A stretch of 64,000 bases of DNA from assembly GCA_003167215.1 (NCBI GenBank), contig PMTV01000014.1:174287-238286 (forward strand), in the 5' to 3' direction. The stretch's first letter is position 1; the number at the start of each line of letters is the position of its first letter. Positions 44,530 to 54,370 of the stretch are shown in pieces. Position numbers and translations under genes: made by a program. This DNA is from Acidobacteriota bacterium (lineage in GTDB: Bacteria > Acidobacteriota > Terriglobia > Acidiferrales > UBA7541). Below the pieces are notes generated by a model. That model saw only the letters and a list, made by a program, of their open reading frames with translations, did no database searches and had not been told where the DNA came from.

Positions 44530-44964
44530 ATGTCCACGCAAATCACGCCCCAAAAGCCAACTCCCGAAGATGCTCTTCGCGCTGCAAACACCCGGTTTTA
44601 TTCCGCTTTCGAATCCCTTGACATCGCTCAGATGGAAGCTGTCTGGGCTCACGACGACGAAGTGGAATGCGTGCACCCCGGCTGGGAGCTTTTGCTTGGC
44701 TGGGACGAAGTGCGCGAGCGCTGGGCTCGGCTCTTCGCAAACGCGCGGCGCGTCCGTATCGCTCTGAGTTCCGTCTGGATACGCATCGAAGGACGCGTCG
44801 GATGGGTAGCCTGCACCGAACACGTCACCACCGCGTTTGCCGATAGCTTTGACGATGCCATGGTTCAAGCCACCAACATCTTCGTGCTCCAGGAAGAGGG
44901 CTGGATGCTCGTAGCTCATCACGCCTCACCGCTTCCAAATCCCGCCCATTCCACAGTCCAGTAG
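44530..44964 (+). CDS. NTF2/SnoaL-like domain protein
   Basis: This is a 144-residue single-domain protein with the SnoaL/DUF4440 cone fold: ANTRFYSAFESLDIAQMEAV, the HPGW motif in VECVHPGWELLLG, VGWVACTEHVTTAF and the C-terminal EEGWMLVAHHASPL. Such proteins are cytoplasmic and often of unknown or ketosteroid-isomerase-like function. The ATG at 44530 lacks a strong Shine-Dalgarno site. It stands alone between bioY and mqnD. Confidence 0.85.
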   Translation: MSTQITPQKPTPEDALRAANTRFYSAFESLDIAQMEAVWAHDDEVECVHPGWELLLGWDEVRERWARLFANARRVRIALSSVWIRIEGRVGWVACTEHVTTAFADSFDDAMVQATNIFVLQEEGWMLVAHHASPLPNPAHSTVQ

Positions 44965-45235
44965 CGCGCGTTTTTATTACCGGACACCAATTCGTCTGCA
45001 TACCTCAAACTACGCCGGCATTAATTTCGCATGAATTCTGCGCGCCCCGGATTTCCTCGCTACTCCTGTACCTAAACCAGTACCGTGTGCTATTCTTTGT
45101 TCGTACTATTCGGCACTCACGCCGGAAGGTCCACACCGTTCGTACTTTTCATCGCAGCGGGCACGAGTCTCTATCGTATCTCTTCAGCCCTGGGCGAATG
45201 TGACCGTTTCCGTGAGCGCCAGGACGGACCCCAGC

Positions 45236-46126
45236 ATGTCCACACCAGCAGCCGTACCGAAAACAGCAGAGATTCGCCTCGCGCATTCGCCCGACAGCGA
45301 TGATGCTTTCATGTTTTACGCTCTGGCCACCGGCAAAGTCCGCTTGCCTGGTGTGAAATTCACCCACGTGCTGTCCGACATCGAATCGCTGAATCAGGCT
45401 GCCCGAAAAGAAGTCTATGACGTCACCGCCATCAGCTTTTACGCCTATCCATTCGTCGCTGACAAATATGTCCTGCTCGATTGCGGCGCCAGCTTTGGCG
45501 AAGGCTATGGTCCCATCGTCGTCGCCGGCCACCCGATTAAGAAAACGGATCTAGCCGGACGCAAAATTGCAATTCCTGGCGAGCTTACAACTTCGTATCT
45601 CGCCTTGAAGCTCTTCGAACCCAACGTCGAAACGGTGACCATGCCGTTCGATAAAATTCTCGCGGCCGTACAAGCCAAGGAAGTCGAAGCCGGCCTCTTG
45701 ATTCACGAAGGCCAATTGCTTTTCTCCCAGATCGGACTCCACCGCGTCGTTGACCTCGGCCAATGGTGGCAGGAGATTACCGGACTTCCCTTGCCGCTTG
45801 GCGCAAATGCTGTTCGGCGCAAGCTGGGCCCCGATCTCGGGCGCCAGATCGGCCGTGTCATTCGCGAAAGCGTTTCCTTTGCTCTGGAACATCGCGAAGC
45901 CGCGCTGAATTATGCTCTGCAATTTGCGCGCGACATGGATCCGGTTTTGGCCGACAAATTCGTGGGAATGTACGTGAATCGCTGGACGCTGGATTATGGC
46001 GAAGAGGGACGCCGCGCCGTTCGCGAACTCCTCGCCCGGGGCGCCGCAGCCGGCATGGTTCCCAAGTCTGTCTCCATAGAATTTCTGACCAGCGACGTGA
46101 GTGAAACTCGATTGCGATCCGCATAA
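45236..46126 (+). CDS. mqnD: 1,4-dihydroxy-6-naphthoate synthase (menaquinone, futalosine route)
   Basis: This 296-residue enzyme has the periplasmic-binding-protein type II fold of MqnA/MqnD. RLAHSPDSDDAFMFYALATG and VYDVTAISFYAYPFVADKYV are MqnD-like, with IVVAGHPIKKTDLAGRKIAI and AGLLIHEGQLLFSQ following. It converts cyclic dehypoxanthine futalosine to 1,4-dihydroxy-6-naphthoate in menaquinone synthesis. I use the ATG 45236 (AGGACGG upstream); a GTG at 45200 is an alternative. No other mqn gene is in the window. The 271-bp gap before it contains several GTAC-bearing stretches of unknown meaning. Confidence 0.9.
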   Translation: MSTPAAVPKTAEIRLAHSPDSDDAFMFYALATGKVRLPGVKFTHVLSDIESLNQAARKEVYDVTAISFYAYPFVADKYVLLDCGASFGEGYGPIVVAGHPIKKTDLAGRKIAIPGELTTSYLALKLFEPNVETVTMPFDKILAAVQAKEVEAGLLIHEGQLLFSQIGLHRVVDLGQWWQEITGLPLPLGANAVRRKLGPDLGRQIGRVIRESVSFALEHREAALNYALQFARDMDPVLADKFVGMYVNRWTLDYGEEGRRAVRELLARGAAAGMVPKSVSIEFLTSDVSETRLRSA

Positions 46127-46204
46127 AGTTGTAAGTTCGTACCGCAGCGCGATTCCTTCCGGCCTCGTCGCCGCGTCCCCTGCTAGAATTCTTCTAGGAT
46201 TATT

Positions 46205-49200
46205 TTGGCTGACATGAGGAACTTCATTCAACAGGGCTTGGCCCTCCGGGAATTATTGCGCGAACGCATCCTGATCCTGGATGGCGCGATGGGCACCATG
46301 CTGCAGCAGGCGAATCTCACTGCCGCGGATTTTGGCGGCCCGCAGCTCGAAGGCTGCAACGAGTACCTCGTCGTCAGCAAGCCGGAGGTTGTGCTTTCAA
46401 TCCACCGGAAATATCTCCAGGCCGGCTCGGACATCATCGAAACAAACTCCTTCGGCAGCACCCCGGTCGTACTGGCGGAATATGGCCTCGGCGCGCGTGC
46501 GCGCGAAATCAGCCGCATAGCCGCCGAACTGGCGCGTCAAGCTGCTGACGAATTCTCGACCCCCGCAAAGCCGCGGTTCGTGGCTGGTTCCATGGGTCCC
46601 ACCACAAAAGCCATCAGCGTCACCGGCGGCATCAATTTCGAACAGCTTCGAAATAATTACCACGATCAGGCGCGCGGCCTGATTGAAGGTGGCGCAGACC
46701 TTCTTCTCCTGGAAACTTGCCAGGACACTCGCAACATCAAGGCTGGCGTCCTCGCGATTCAGCAACTAAGTCATGAACTCGGCCAGCCGATTCCCCTGAT
46801 GGTTTCCGTAACCATCGAGCCGATGGGAACCATGCTTGCCGGCCAGGGCATTGAGGCGCTGTGGTCCTCGCTCGACCACGTGGACTTGATTTCGCTGGGC
46901 CTCAATTGCGCCACCGGGCCGGAATTCATGACCGATCATGTTCGCACCTTGCATTCGCTCACCAGCGGCTTCGTGTCCTGCTACCCCAACGCCGGCCTGC
47001 CCAATGAAGAAGGCCTCTACCAGGAAACGCCCACGTCACTTGCGCAACAGCTCGAGCGTTTTGTCGATCGCGGCTGGCTGAACATCGTCGGCGGCTGCTG
47101 CGGCACCACCGAAAAACACATTCGCGCCATTGCTCAGATGGTCGAGAACAAGTCTCCGCGGCGCCCACCTGATTCGGCTCATCGCGCCGTGTATTCCGGG
47201 ATCGAAATTATCGAGGCGGAAGAGAGCACGCGCCCGCTCGTGGTCGGCGAACGCACAAATGTGATCGGCTCGCGCCAATTCAAGAATCTCGTGGCCGCGG
47301 AACTGTGGGAGGAAGCCACCGAGATCGCGCGGCGGCAAGTGAAGAGCGGCGCGCATATCGTGGACGTCTGCTTGCAAAGCACCGACCGTGACGAAATCAA
47401 CGACATCCCGCCGTTTTACGAACAGCTCATCCGCAAAATTAAAGCTCCCATCATGATCGACACTACCGATCCGCGCGCGGTCGAGCTCGCCCTCACTTAT
47501 TGCCAGGGCAAGAGCATCATCAATTCGATTAACCTCGAAGATGGCGAAGAAAAATTCGAGCGCATCTGCCCGCTTGCTCGGTCCTACGGAGCCGCAATTA
47601 TCGTTGGATGCATCGACGAAGATCCAGTGCAGGCGCAGGCATTCACTCGCGAACGCAAACTCGAAATCGCGGAACGCTCCTATCGCCTGCTTACCGAACG
47701 TTTTGCAATTCACGCGGAAAACATAATCTTCGATCCGCTGGTTTTTCCTTGCGGCACCGGCGACAAAAATTACATTGGCGGCGCGCTGGAAACAATCGAA
47801 GGCGTTCGCCTGATTAAAAAAGAAATCCCCTACGTGCGCACGGTGCTGGGGATTTCCAATGTTTCGTTCGGCTTGCCTCCCGGTGCGCGCGAGGTAGTGA
47901 ACTCCGTCTTTCTGTATCATTGCACCAAAGCAGGCTTGGACCTCGCCATCGTCAATGCCGAGCGCATCGAGCGCTTCGGCTCCATTCCGGAGCCCGAAAG
48001 AAAGTTGGCCGAAGATCTTTTGTTCAACACCCCGCCCTCCTCGGTTCCCGAAGGTCACGCGCAAGCCGAACATTTGCGAAACGCTCCGCCTGATTGGCGC
48101 GAGCAAACGCCCGACCAGAAAGCCGCCATCAACCAATTTCATATCACTGCCATCACCGATCACTTCCGCGCATCCGGCTCGCGAAAAAAAGAACGCGCCG
48201 CCGACCTTCCGCTCGACGAACGCCTCGCGAACTACATTCTCGAAGGCTCCAAAGACGGCTTGGTTGACGATCTCAATCGCAAACGCGCCGAAGGAAATGC
48301 GCCGCTGGACATCATCAACGGTCCCTTAATGACCGGAATGGCGGAGGTCGGCCGCTTATTCAACAACAACGAGCTGATCGTCGCCGAAGTCCTGCAATCC
48401 GCCGAAGCCATGAAAGCCGCAGTCAGCCATCTCGAACAGTTCATGGAGAAAGCCGACACCGAGAAGCGTGCAAAAGTAATGCTGGCGACGGTGAAAGGCG
48501 ACGTGCACGACATCGGCAAAAATCTCGTCGAGATCATCCTGAAAAATAACGGCTACGACGTGATTAACCTCGGCATCAAAGTTCCCCCCGAGGAATTGAT
48601 CCGCGCCCATCGCGAGCACAACCCCGACGCCATCGGCCTCTCCGGCTTACTCGTGAAAAGCGCGCAGCAAATGGTCATCACTGCCGCGGACTTGCGCGAA
48701 GCTGGAATTGACGTGCCCTTGCTGGTCGGCGGCGCGGCGCTATCGGAAAAATTCACGCGGCTGAAAATTGCTCCGCAATACAGCACCGCCGTCTGCTACG
48801 CGAAGGACGCCATGACCGGCTTGCGCTTGATGAATCATCTGAGCGACCCCGCGCAACGCCAGGCAGTTCTGCGCGACAACACACATTCCGGAACCATCGC
48901 CGTGGAAGAAGCCGCGCCTCTCCCTCTTGGTTCCGCTGGAGAAGAGCGCTCGCCGCGAATTCGCACCGACATTCCAATTCCGCCCGTCGCTTATCTGGAC
49001 CGCAAAGCCCGCTCCATTCCCGATCGAAATGAAATTTGGAGCTATATCAACCCCTTCATGATTTTCGGTCGTCACATGGGCTTTCGCGGGAATTTCGAGA
49101 AGGCGCTCAAAGAACGCGACCCGCGCGCGCTCGAACTCTTTCACAGCATGGAAGAAGTAAAACGCGAAGCTGAGTCGTTCATGAAAATTTCAGCCGTGTG

Positions 49201-49819
49201 GCAATTCTTCGAAGCCGAACGCGAGGGGAATTCTATCGCCTTGTTCGAGCCCGGAAAAGTTTCGCCTATCCACAGATTCCATTTTCAGCGCCAGCGCGTC
49301 GCCGACAAACTCTGCTTGAGCGATTACATCCTGCCCGCCGAGCCTGCTATCGCTGCTCAGAACGGCGCGGATAAACAAAATGTCCGCCGCGATCATCTCG
49401 CGCTCTTCGTCGTCACCGCGGGAGCCGGAGTGCGCGAACGCGCCGAAGAAGCCAAAACCGCCGGCCGTTATCTTTTCTCGCACGGTCTGCAAGCGCTCGC
49501 AATCGAAACCGCCGAAGCCTGCGCCGAATGGCTGCATCGCCGCATCCGCGAAGATTGGGGATTCCCTGACCCGCCCGCGTTGACCATGGCCGAGCGTTTC
49601 ACTTCGCGCTATCGCGGCAAACGCTACAGCTTCGGTTATCCCGCCTGCCCCAACCTCGACGACCAAGCTGGCATTTGGATGCTCCTGCATCCGGAGGAAA
49701 TCGGCGTGCACCTCACCGAAGGCATGATGATGGACCCCGAAGCCAGCGTCAGCGCCCTCGTCTTCCACCACCCCGATTGCACTTATTTCACCGTCGGCGA
49801 CCAACCCGACCCGCAATAG
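46205..49819 (+). CDS. metH: Cobalamin-dependent methionine synthase
   Basis: This is full-length MetH of 1204 residues, transferring methyl from methyl-THF through cobalamin to homocysteine. Domains in order: homocysteine barrel (1-320; zinc Cys in LGLNCATGP and GGCCGTTEKH), pterin barrel (345-630; GERTNVIGSRQFK), cobalamin cap (680-770), cobalamin domain with KGDVHDIGKN that supplies the lower His ligand, and the SAM-dependent activation domain (950-1195; FTSRYRGKRYSFGYPACPNL). The TTG at 46205 has AGGA at 5 bp; the in-frame ATG at 46214 is an alternative. No riboswitch fits in the 78-bp leader. Confidence 0.96.
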   Translation: MADMRNFIQQGLALRELLRERILILDGAMGTMLQQANLTAADFGGPQLEGCNEYLVVSKPEVVLSIHRKYLQAGSDIIETNSFGSTPVVLAEYGLGARAREISRIAAELARQAADEFSTPAKPRFVAGSMGPTTKAISVTGGINFEQLRNNYHDQARGLIEGGADLLLLETCQDTRNIKAGVLAIQQLSHELGQPIPLMVSVTIEPMGTMLAGQGIEALWSSLDHVDLISLGLNCATGPEFMTDHVRTLHSLTSGFVSCYPNAGLPNEEGLYQETPTSLAQQLERFVDRGWLNIVGGCCGTTEKHIRAIAQMVENKSPRRPPDSAHRAVYSGIEIIEAEESTRPLVVGERTNVIGSRQFKNLVAAELWEEATEIARRQVKSGAHIVDVCLQSTDRDEINDIPPFYEQLIRKIKAPIMIDTTDPRAVELALTYCQGKSIINSINLEDGEEKFERICPLARSYGAAIIVGCIDEDPVQAQAFTRERKLEIAERSYRLLTERFAIHAENIIFDPLVFPCGTGDKNYIGGALETIEGVRLIKKEIPYVRTVLGISNVSFGLPPGAREVVNSVFLYHCTKAGLDLAIVNAERIERFGSIPEPERKLAEDLLFNTPPSSVPEGHAQAEHLRNAPPDWREQTPDQKAAINQFHITAITDHFRASGSRKKERAADLPLDERLANYILEGSKDGLVDDLNRKRAEGNAPLDIINGPLMTGMAEVGRLFNNNELIVAEVLQSAEAMKAAVSHLEQFMEKADTEKRAKVMLATVKGDVHDIGKNLVEIILKNNGYDVINLGIKVPPEELIRAHREHNPDAIGLSGLLVKSAQQMVITAADLREAGIDVPLLVGGAALSEKFTRLKIAPQYSTAVCYAKDAMTGLRLMNHLSDPAQRQAVLRDNTHSGTIAVEEAAPLPLGSAGEERSPRIRTDIPIPPVAYLDRKARSIPDRNEIWSYINPFMIFGRHMGFRGNFEKALKERDPRALELFHSMEEVKREAESFMKISAVWQFFEAEREGNSIALFEPGKVSPIHRFHFQRQRVADKLCLSDYILPAEPAIAAQNGADKQNVRRDHLALFVVTAGAGVRERAEEAKTAGRYLFSHGLQALAIETAEACAEWLHRRIREDWGFPDPPALTMAERFTSRYRGKRYSFGYPACPNLDDQAGIWMLLHPEEIGVHLTEGMMMDPEASVSALVFHHPDCTYFTVGDQPDPQ

Positions 49820-49879
49820 CCGCACTTCCAAACATCTTGAGCAAACTCTTGCGGCGAGGCCGATAAATCAGCGTGCGGC

Positions 49880-52582
49880 CTACGGCAAAGGGATGCGATA
49901 CAAGTTGCGGCGGGTGTTGTGGATGCTGTAGGCGTAAACGGACGGGCTAATGGCCGAATCCACGAACCGGGGAATCACCGCTGCACTTTTTGCGTTGGTG
50001 AAGTCCTCGATTTTTGTGATTCCAGCAGGAGGCAAGCTCGGAAGGCCCGAGTCGTGCAGCACCAGTAGCGGGAAGGTGGCATCGCGCGACACCGAGACGG
50101 TAACGTACATGAATTTTCCGGTGACATCCCAACTTGCCCTGCAATAGAGCAGGCAGAGCGGTACAGTCTTGCTTCCATCCGTTGCGATCGCACTAATCTG
50201 AGCCGTGTGCTCCTGGTCGGGACCCAGCCCGCCGGCGATGATCCACCGACCGTCCGGCGACACCGCATACACATCGAACACCCGTTGCGGGGAAATCTTG
50301 CGGCGGCTCGTTCCATCCGCTTTCATGCGATAGAGAAAATTTGCTCCGCCTTCGATGGCGCGGAACACCAGATCGCCATCGGGCAGGAAAAACGGGGAAT
50401 CCTCAATCGCCGTGGAAGAAATATGCACCGGGGAGGAGCGACGACTCGTTGGCGCGACCCAGAGACCGGAACGGCCGCTCTGGTCGTTCATCGTGAATGC
50501 GACTTCTTTTCCATCACGAGAGACTGAGTAGTCTCCCATGGAATAACCGGGCAGGACCCTCTCCACTTTTCCGCCCGTCAGATCCTTAACCCACAGCTCG
50601 TCACCGCGCGTTTGTCCGTTCGTCATCAAGAAATAGAGACTTTTTCCATCAGACGAGAAGGACGCATGGTCCGCATTTCCTTCGGACGAGATTTGATGCT
50701 CGCCGTCCTTGTCGTGCAGCCACACTGTGCTGTCCTCTGAGCCGACCGAGGTAATTAGCGATTTGCCGTCCGCGGACATCGCAATGCCTTCCTGGGAAGT
50801 CGGGCCCGGAGTCACCTGCTCAGGGTCTCCGCTCGGAAAATGTTGCCGCCAGATGTGGGATTTGTCACTTTTCGTCACCGTGAGGTACACCCATTGGCCG
50901 TCGGGCGACCACGCGCCAGAAGTGCAAAGACCGTCGAGGGGACCCACGACGCGCGCGTTGCCAGTTTCCTGGAAAGGAACCACACGGCACGGGAGAAAAT
51001 CTCCGCGAGAGCCCATCTCCACCACCAGCACCCATCGCCCATCAGGGGACAGATAGGAATGATGGATCATGCCGCGCTCGCCGGGAGGCGCGTACACTTC
51101 GCGCCGCTGCCCTCGTCCTTCGTCGGTGGTCACCAGCACCATGTGCAATCCTTCCTTGATCTCAGAAAAAAGCAGCCGCTTTCCATTGTCGATCCAGGTC
51201 AAGGACGATGCGTTTGGAAGCATTATGTGTGGCTCGCCGCCGAGAACCGGAACTTCCCACACGGTCCACGGTATGGCGGTGCCATAGGCAATGAGCGAGT
51301 TGTCGGCGGAGAAGACTGGGTTTAATTTCTGCAAGGCGTCATGCGTGAGCTCGACGGGCTGGCCATCGGGCAGGAACTTCACGCAAATTTGTCCCGCGCC
51401 GTAGAATGAACCAGTCCCGCGGATGAACGCGAGCATCCGTCCATCCGGCGAGAGCGCCGGGTACACCGCGGAGTCCGTGAAAAAAGTTAGCTGCTCCCAA
51501 TCCTTGCTCGCAGGAGGACTACTCCGAGACGAGCGATGCAGGAACAATGTTCCTGCCGCTACCGCCAGCACAAGAATTGCAGCCGCGGCGTAGTAGTAGG
51601 CTCTTTTTCCCGCGCCCTTCGGCATCACGCCCGAAGCCACAGCCTGTGATTCTGCCGTGACCTGTTCCGCTTTTTGTGCGGATGACGCATGCGAGCGGCC
51701 CGACGTGCTGTCGCGTTTCAGCCTCTGTAATTCTGCTCGCACGTCCGACGCGTGCTGGTAACGCAGATTGCGGTCTTTCTCCATCGCCCGGTCGATAATT
51801 TCTTCCAGCTTCGCCGGCAGATCGGGATTCAGGCGCACGGCTGTGACCGGCTCTCGATTCAGGATAGCGTCGAAAATGACCCCGGAAGTATCTCCGCGAA
51901 ATGGCAAAACGCCCGTGGCCATCTCGTATAACACCACGCCGAACGAAAAGAGATCCGTGCGCGGATCCAGTTGCTCGCCTCGCACTTGTTCCGGCGACAT
52001 ATAAGCCACTGTGCCCAGTGCTGTGCCCGGGCTTGTCAGGAATTCATCCGCAGTTGCGGTGGGCAGCGCGGAAACGCCGGGACCTTCGCCGCCGGAGCTT
52101 TGCTTGGCTAAACCGAAATCCAGAATCTTGGCATGCCCGCGCGCGGTGACGAAAATGTTTGCAGGCTTGATGTCGCGGTGCACGATTCCTTTGGCGTGCG
52201 CCGCATCCAGCGCGTCCGCGATTTCAATCCCCAACTCCACAATTTGTTCTAGAGGCAGCGGCTTGCCGGAGATGCGCTGTTTCAGCGTCTCGCCTTCCAG
52301 AAATTCCATGGCAATGAATTGCTGGCCGTCTTGCTCGCCGATGTCGTAAATCGTGCAGATGTTCGGATGATTTAACGCCGATGCCGCCTGCGCTTCCCGC
52401 CGGAACCGTTCGAGAGCGCCCGGGTCGTGGGACATCTCGCTAGGCAGGAATTTCAAACTGACTGCGCGATGCAGCCGCGTGTCCTCCGCTTTATAGACCA
52501 CGCCCATCCCGCCCCCGCCCAGCTTTTCGACAATGCGATAGTGGGAGATTGTCCGGCCGATGAAAGAGGAGGAGTCCGTCAC
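49880..52582 (-). CDS. Ser/Thr protein kinase with PD40/TolB-like beta-propeller
   Basis: This 900-residue Hanks-type kinase is membrane-anchored. The kinase domain (residues 10-275) is intact: VEKLGGGGMGVVYKAEDTRL, the Lys in AVSLKFLP, IVHRDIKPANIFV and KILDFGLAK. One transmembrane helix (YYYAAAAILVLAVAAGTLFL) near residue 335 follows. The outer part carries repeated WD40/PD40 strands (LSPDGRMLAFIRG, FSADNSLIAYG, WSPDGQWVYLTV, SPDGRWVLVVEM) and should sense something in the periplasm. The start is GTG at 52580-52582. It is convergent with metH. Confidence 0.93.
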   Translation of the reverse strand: MTDSSSFIGRTISHYRIVEKLGGGGMGVVYKAEDTRLHRAVSLKFLPSEMSHDPGALERFRREAQAASALNHPNICTIYDIGEQDGQQFIAMEFLEGETLKQRISGKPLPLEQIVELGIEIADALDAAHAKGIVHRDIKPANIFVTARGHAKILDFGLAKQSSGGEGPGVSALPTATADEFLTSPGTALGTVAYMSPEQVRGEQLDPRTDLFSFGVVLYEMATGVLPFRGDTSGVIFDAILNREPVTAVRLNPDLPAKLEEIIDRAMEKDRNLRYQHASDVRAELQRLKRDSTSGRSHASSAQKAEQVTAESQAVASGVMPKGAGKRAYYYAAAAILVLAVAAGTLFLHRSSRSSPPASKDWEQLTFFTDSAVYPALSPDGRMLAFIRGTGSFYGAGQICVKFLPDGQPVELTHDALQKLNPVFSADNSLIAYGTAIPWTVWEVPVLGGEPHIMLPNASSLTWIDNGKRLLFSEIKEGLHMVLVTTDEGRGQRREVYAPPGERGMIHHSYLSPDGRWVLVVEMGSRGDFLPCRVVPFQETGNARVVGPLDGLCTSGAWSPDGQWVYLTVTKSDKSHIWRQHFPSGDPEQVTPGPTSQEGIAMSADGKSLITSVGSEDSTVWLHDKDGEHQISSEGNADHASFSSDGKSLYFLMTNGQTRGDELWVKDLTGGKVERVLPGYSMGDYSVSRDGKEVAFTMNDQSGRSGLWVAPTSRRSSPVHISSTAIEDSPFFLPDGDLVFRAIEGGANFLYRMKADGTSRRKISPQRVFDVYAVSPDGRWIIAGGLGPDQEHTAQISAIATDGSKTVPLCLLYCRASWDVTGKFMYVTVSVSRDATFPLLVLHDSGLPSLPPAGITKIEDFTNAKSAAVIPRFVDSAISPSVYAYSIHNTRRNLYRIPLP

Positions 52583-52754
52583 TTTACGCGCATCTTAAGG
52601 TCTTATGAGACGCCAAGTCAACGAAGCCACGCTGCTTCCAAACCAGCATGGATAGAAACAATCTTGCCATGCAGGGCTAACACCCGTTGCAATGGTTAAT
52701 TCGTCGCCCGAAGTCTTGAGCAAAGGAACATGCAAAATCGCGAGCGTGTGTAGG

Positions 52755-53618
52755 TTATTTCTGGTGCTGCGCTGTTCTGCCGTTGCCGTCCGCCGAGTGC
52801 GCCATGATAGATCGCAGCACCGATTCGAACTTGGCTGCATTAGCGGCCTGTGCCGCGGAAGCGACCTTTTCGTTCGTAGGCAATGCGGAAATGGACAATG
52901 TCTTCGAACTCCGCGCGGAAATGTATTCTCTTCGGGAATCGCTTTCCAGAGCGCGGTATATTCCTGCCTTCAGGTGTTCGAACACCTGCTCGGCGTCCGC
53001 CGACGCCTCAATCACCTCAAACTTATATTCTTCGCTAAGCCGGTCGAACTCCGCCATCAGCGCCGTCTGATAATTGCAAAAGCAGTCGAACATATCCCGC
53101 CCCGGATAAAGATCCATCCCCGACTCCCAATAGTCGAACCCTCGCGAGAAAACAACGCGGGGAATCAGCTGGCCGATGCTGAGCCGCAAATAGAATGTCG
53201 CATCCGGCTTCAACGCCACGCTGTAAATGCTGCGAATCCATTTTGAGTCCATTCCGCGAACGAAGGCCCTCGCCATCAGCGAATAAACGTACCGGTCGGT
53301 CAGTACGATGAACCCGGACCGCAGCGCCGGAACAATCTCGTTCTCTAAACGATCGATAAAATCCGTCGCGTAAAAAAGGCTTTGCGTCACGCGTCCCAGG
53401 TTATTTCCTTCTTTCGCGCGCCGGAGCCCTTCACCCGCCAGCGTCGAGCGCGCCATGCCCGTGTCCAGCACCGCATGTCCCAGCTCTTCGAGCCATGGCT
53501 TCAACAGATCGATCTGCGTCGTTCGCCCAACGCCATCGGTCCCTTCAATCACGATCAGCTTGCCGCTCAGATCGGAAATTCGCATCCCCGGGAGAAGCTT
53601 TCCATATGTCTGCCTCAT
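52755..53618 (-). CDS. Thymidylate-kinase-like protein with altered P-loop
   Basis: This 287-residue P-loop protein is related to dTMP kinase. The Walker A segment is EGTDGVGRTTQIDLLKPWLE, where the catalytic Lys of G-x-D-G-x-G-K-[ST] is replaced by Arg. The DRY motif is kept (IVLTDRYVYSLMARAFVRGM) and the region SKWIRSIYSVALKPDATFYL matches its neighbour. About 70 extra C-terminal residues are Ala/Ser-rich. It is the second gene of a coupled pair (ATGA at 53615-53618). Loss of the Lys suggests weak or no phosphotransfer, or a partner role. Confidence 0.8.
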   Translation of the reverse strand: MRQTYGKLLPGMRISDLSGKLIVIEGTDGVGRTTQIDLLKPWLEELGHAVLDTGMARSTLAGEGLRRAKEGNNLGRVTQSLFYATDFIDRLENEIVPALRSGFIVLTDRYVYSLMARAFVRGMDSKWIRSIYSVALKPDATFYLRLSIGQLIPRVVFSRGFDYWESGMDLYPGRDMFDCFCNYQTALMAEFDRLSEEYKFEVIEASADAEQVFEHLKAGIYRALESDSRREYISARSSKTLSISALPTNEKVASAAQAANAAKFESVLRSIMAHSADGNGRTAQHQK

Positions 53619-54370
53619 CGTTGTACCCTCACGTTCACCGCTTTCTCGAGTTGGGTTTTTACGATTTGTCTCACTTGCGTTTGCTGCACTTCGATGGGCA
53701 ACGTGGCGTCAATCACCGTCAGTCCAAATTCGCTAACCATTTTCTCGTATTCCTTCAGTATCAAACCTTGAAAGAGGCGGAAACTTTCTTCGGGGTCATC
53801 GCTCAAGTCCAAATCCATCCCCGCTTCGTAATATTTAAGTTCATCGCGCCCATCCATCAGCCGCCCGATGGCGGTCTCCAGCGGCACTCGGAAGTAAAAA
53901 GCCACCGTGGGCTTTACCGCAAATCCATAAAGCTCGCGAACCCACTCGCGATCCATTCCGCGTGCCACGTCCCGCGCGAACGCCGTATAGATGTAGCGGT
54001 CGCACAGCACCACCGCGCCCGCTTTCAACAGCGGCAGAATGCTTTTCTCCGTCCGGTCGGCGAAATCGGTGGCGTGAATCAGCGAAAACGTCGCCGCCGT
54101 CAGCATCTTCTTTTTCTTTCCGAACTTCGTCGTGTCTTTCACCAACGGAGAAGAATTCCACTCGCTGAACACCACCCCATAGCCTTTCGATTCAAGCCAT
54201 TTGTGCAGCAAGCTTAGTTGCGTGGATTTTCCCGACCCGTCGATGCCTTCAACGATGAATAATCGTCCGGGAAATCCATCATCGCCACGCGGCTGAGTCT
54301 CCCGCTCAGCGGAGCGGACCGGCAAAAACACCTCGAAAGTTCCCAATCGGTTGCCAGAAGTAATCTCCAT
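53615..54370 (-). CDS. Thymidylate-kinase-like protein
   Basis: This 251-residue P-loop nucleotide kinase-like protein has an intact Walker A (FIVEGIDGSGKSTQLSLLHK), a DRY motif (VVLCDRYIYTAFARDVARGM) and KPTVAFYFRVPLETAIGRLM. About 33 N-terminal residues precede the core, which is longer than normal Tmk. The ordinary dTMP kinase adds phosphate to dTMP. This one shows no typical LID motif of E. coli type, so the substrate is uncertain. It precedes, and overlaps by 4 bp, a paralogue with a K-to-R P-loop. Confidence 0.8.
   Translation of the reverse strand: MEITSGNRLGTFEVFLPVRSAERETQPRGDDGFPGRLFIVEGIDGSGKSTQLSLLHKWLESKGYGVVFSEWNSSPLVKDTTKFGKKKKMLTAATFSLIHATDFADRTEKSILPLLKAGAVVLCDRYIYTAFARDVARGMDREWVRELYGFAVKPTVAFYFRVPLETAIGRLMDGRDELKYYEAGMDLDLSDDPEESFRLFQGLILKEYEKMVSEFGLTVIDATLPIEVQQTQVRQIVKTQLEKAVNVRVQR

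Noticed and set aside
46127-46204. Possible cobalamin or SAM riboswitch before metH.
   Set aside because: Only 78 bp are available, and no B12-box or SAM-box core is visible.
47036-48163. 375-codon minus-strand frame.
   Set aside because: It is antisense to the pterin barrel of metH and has no family features.
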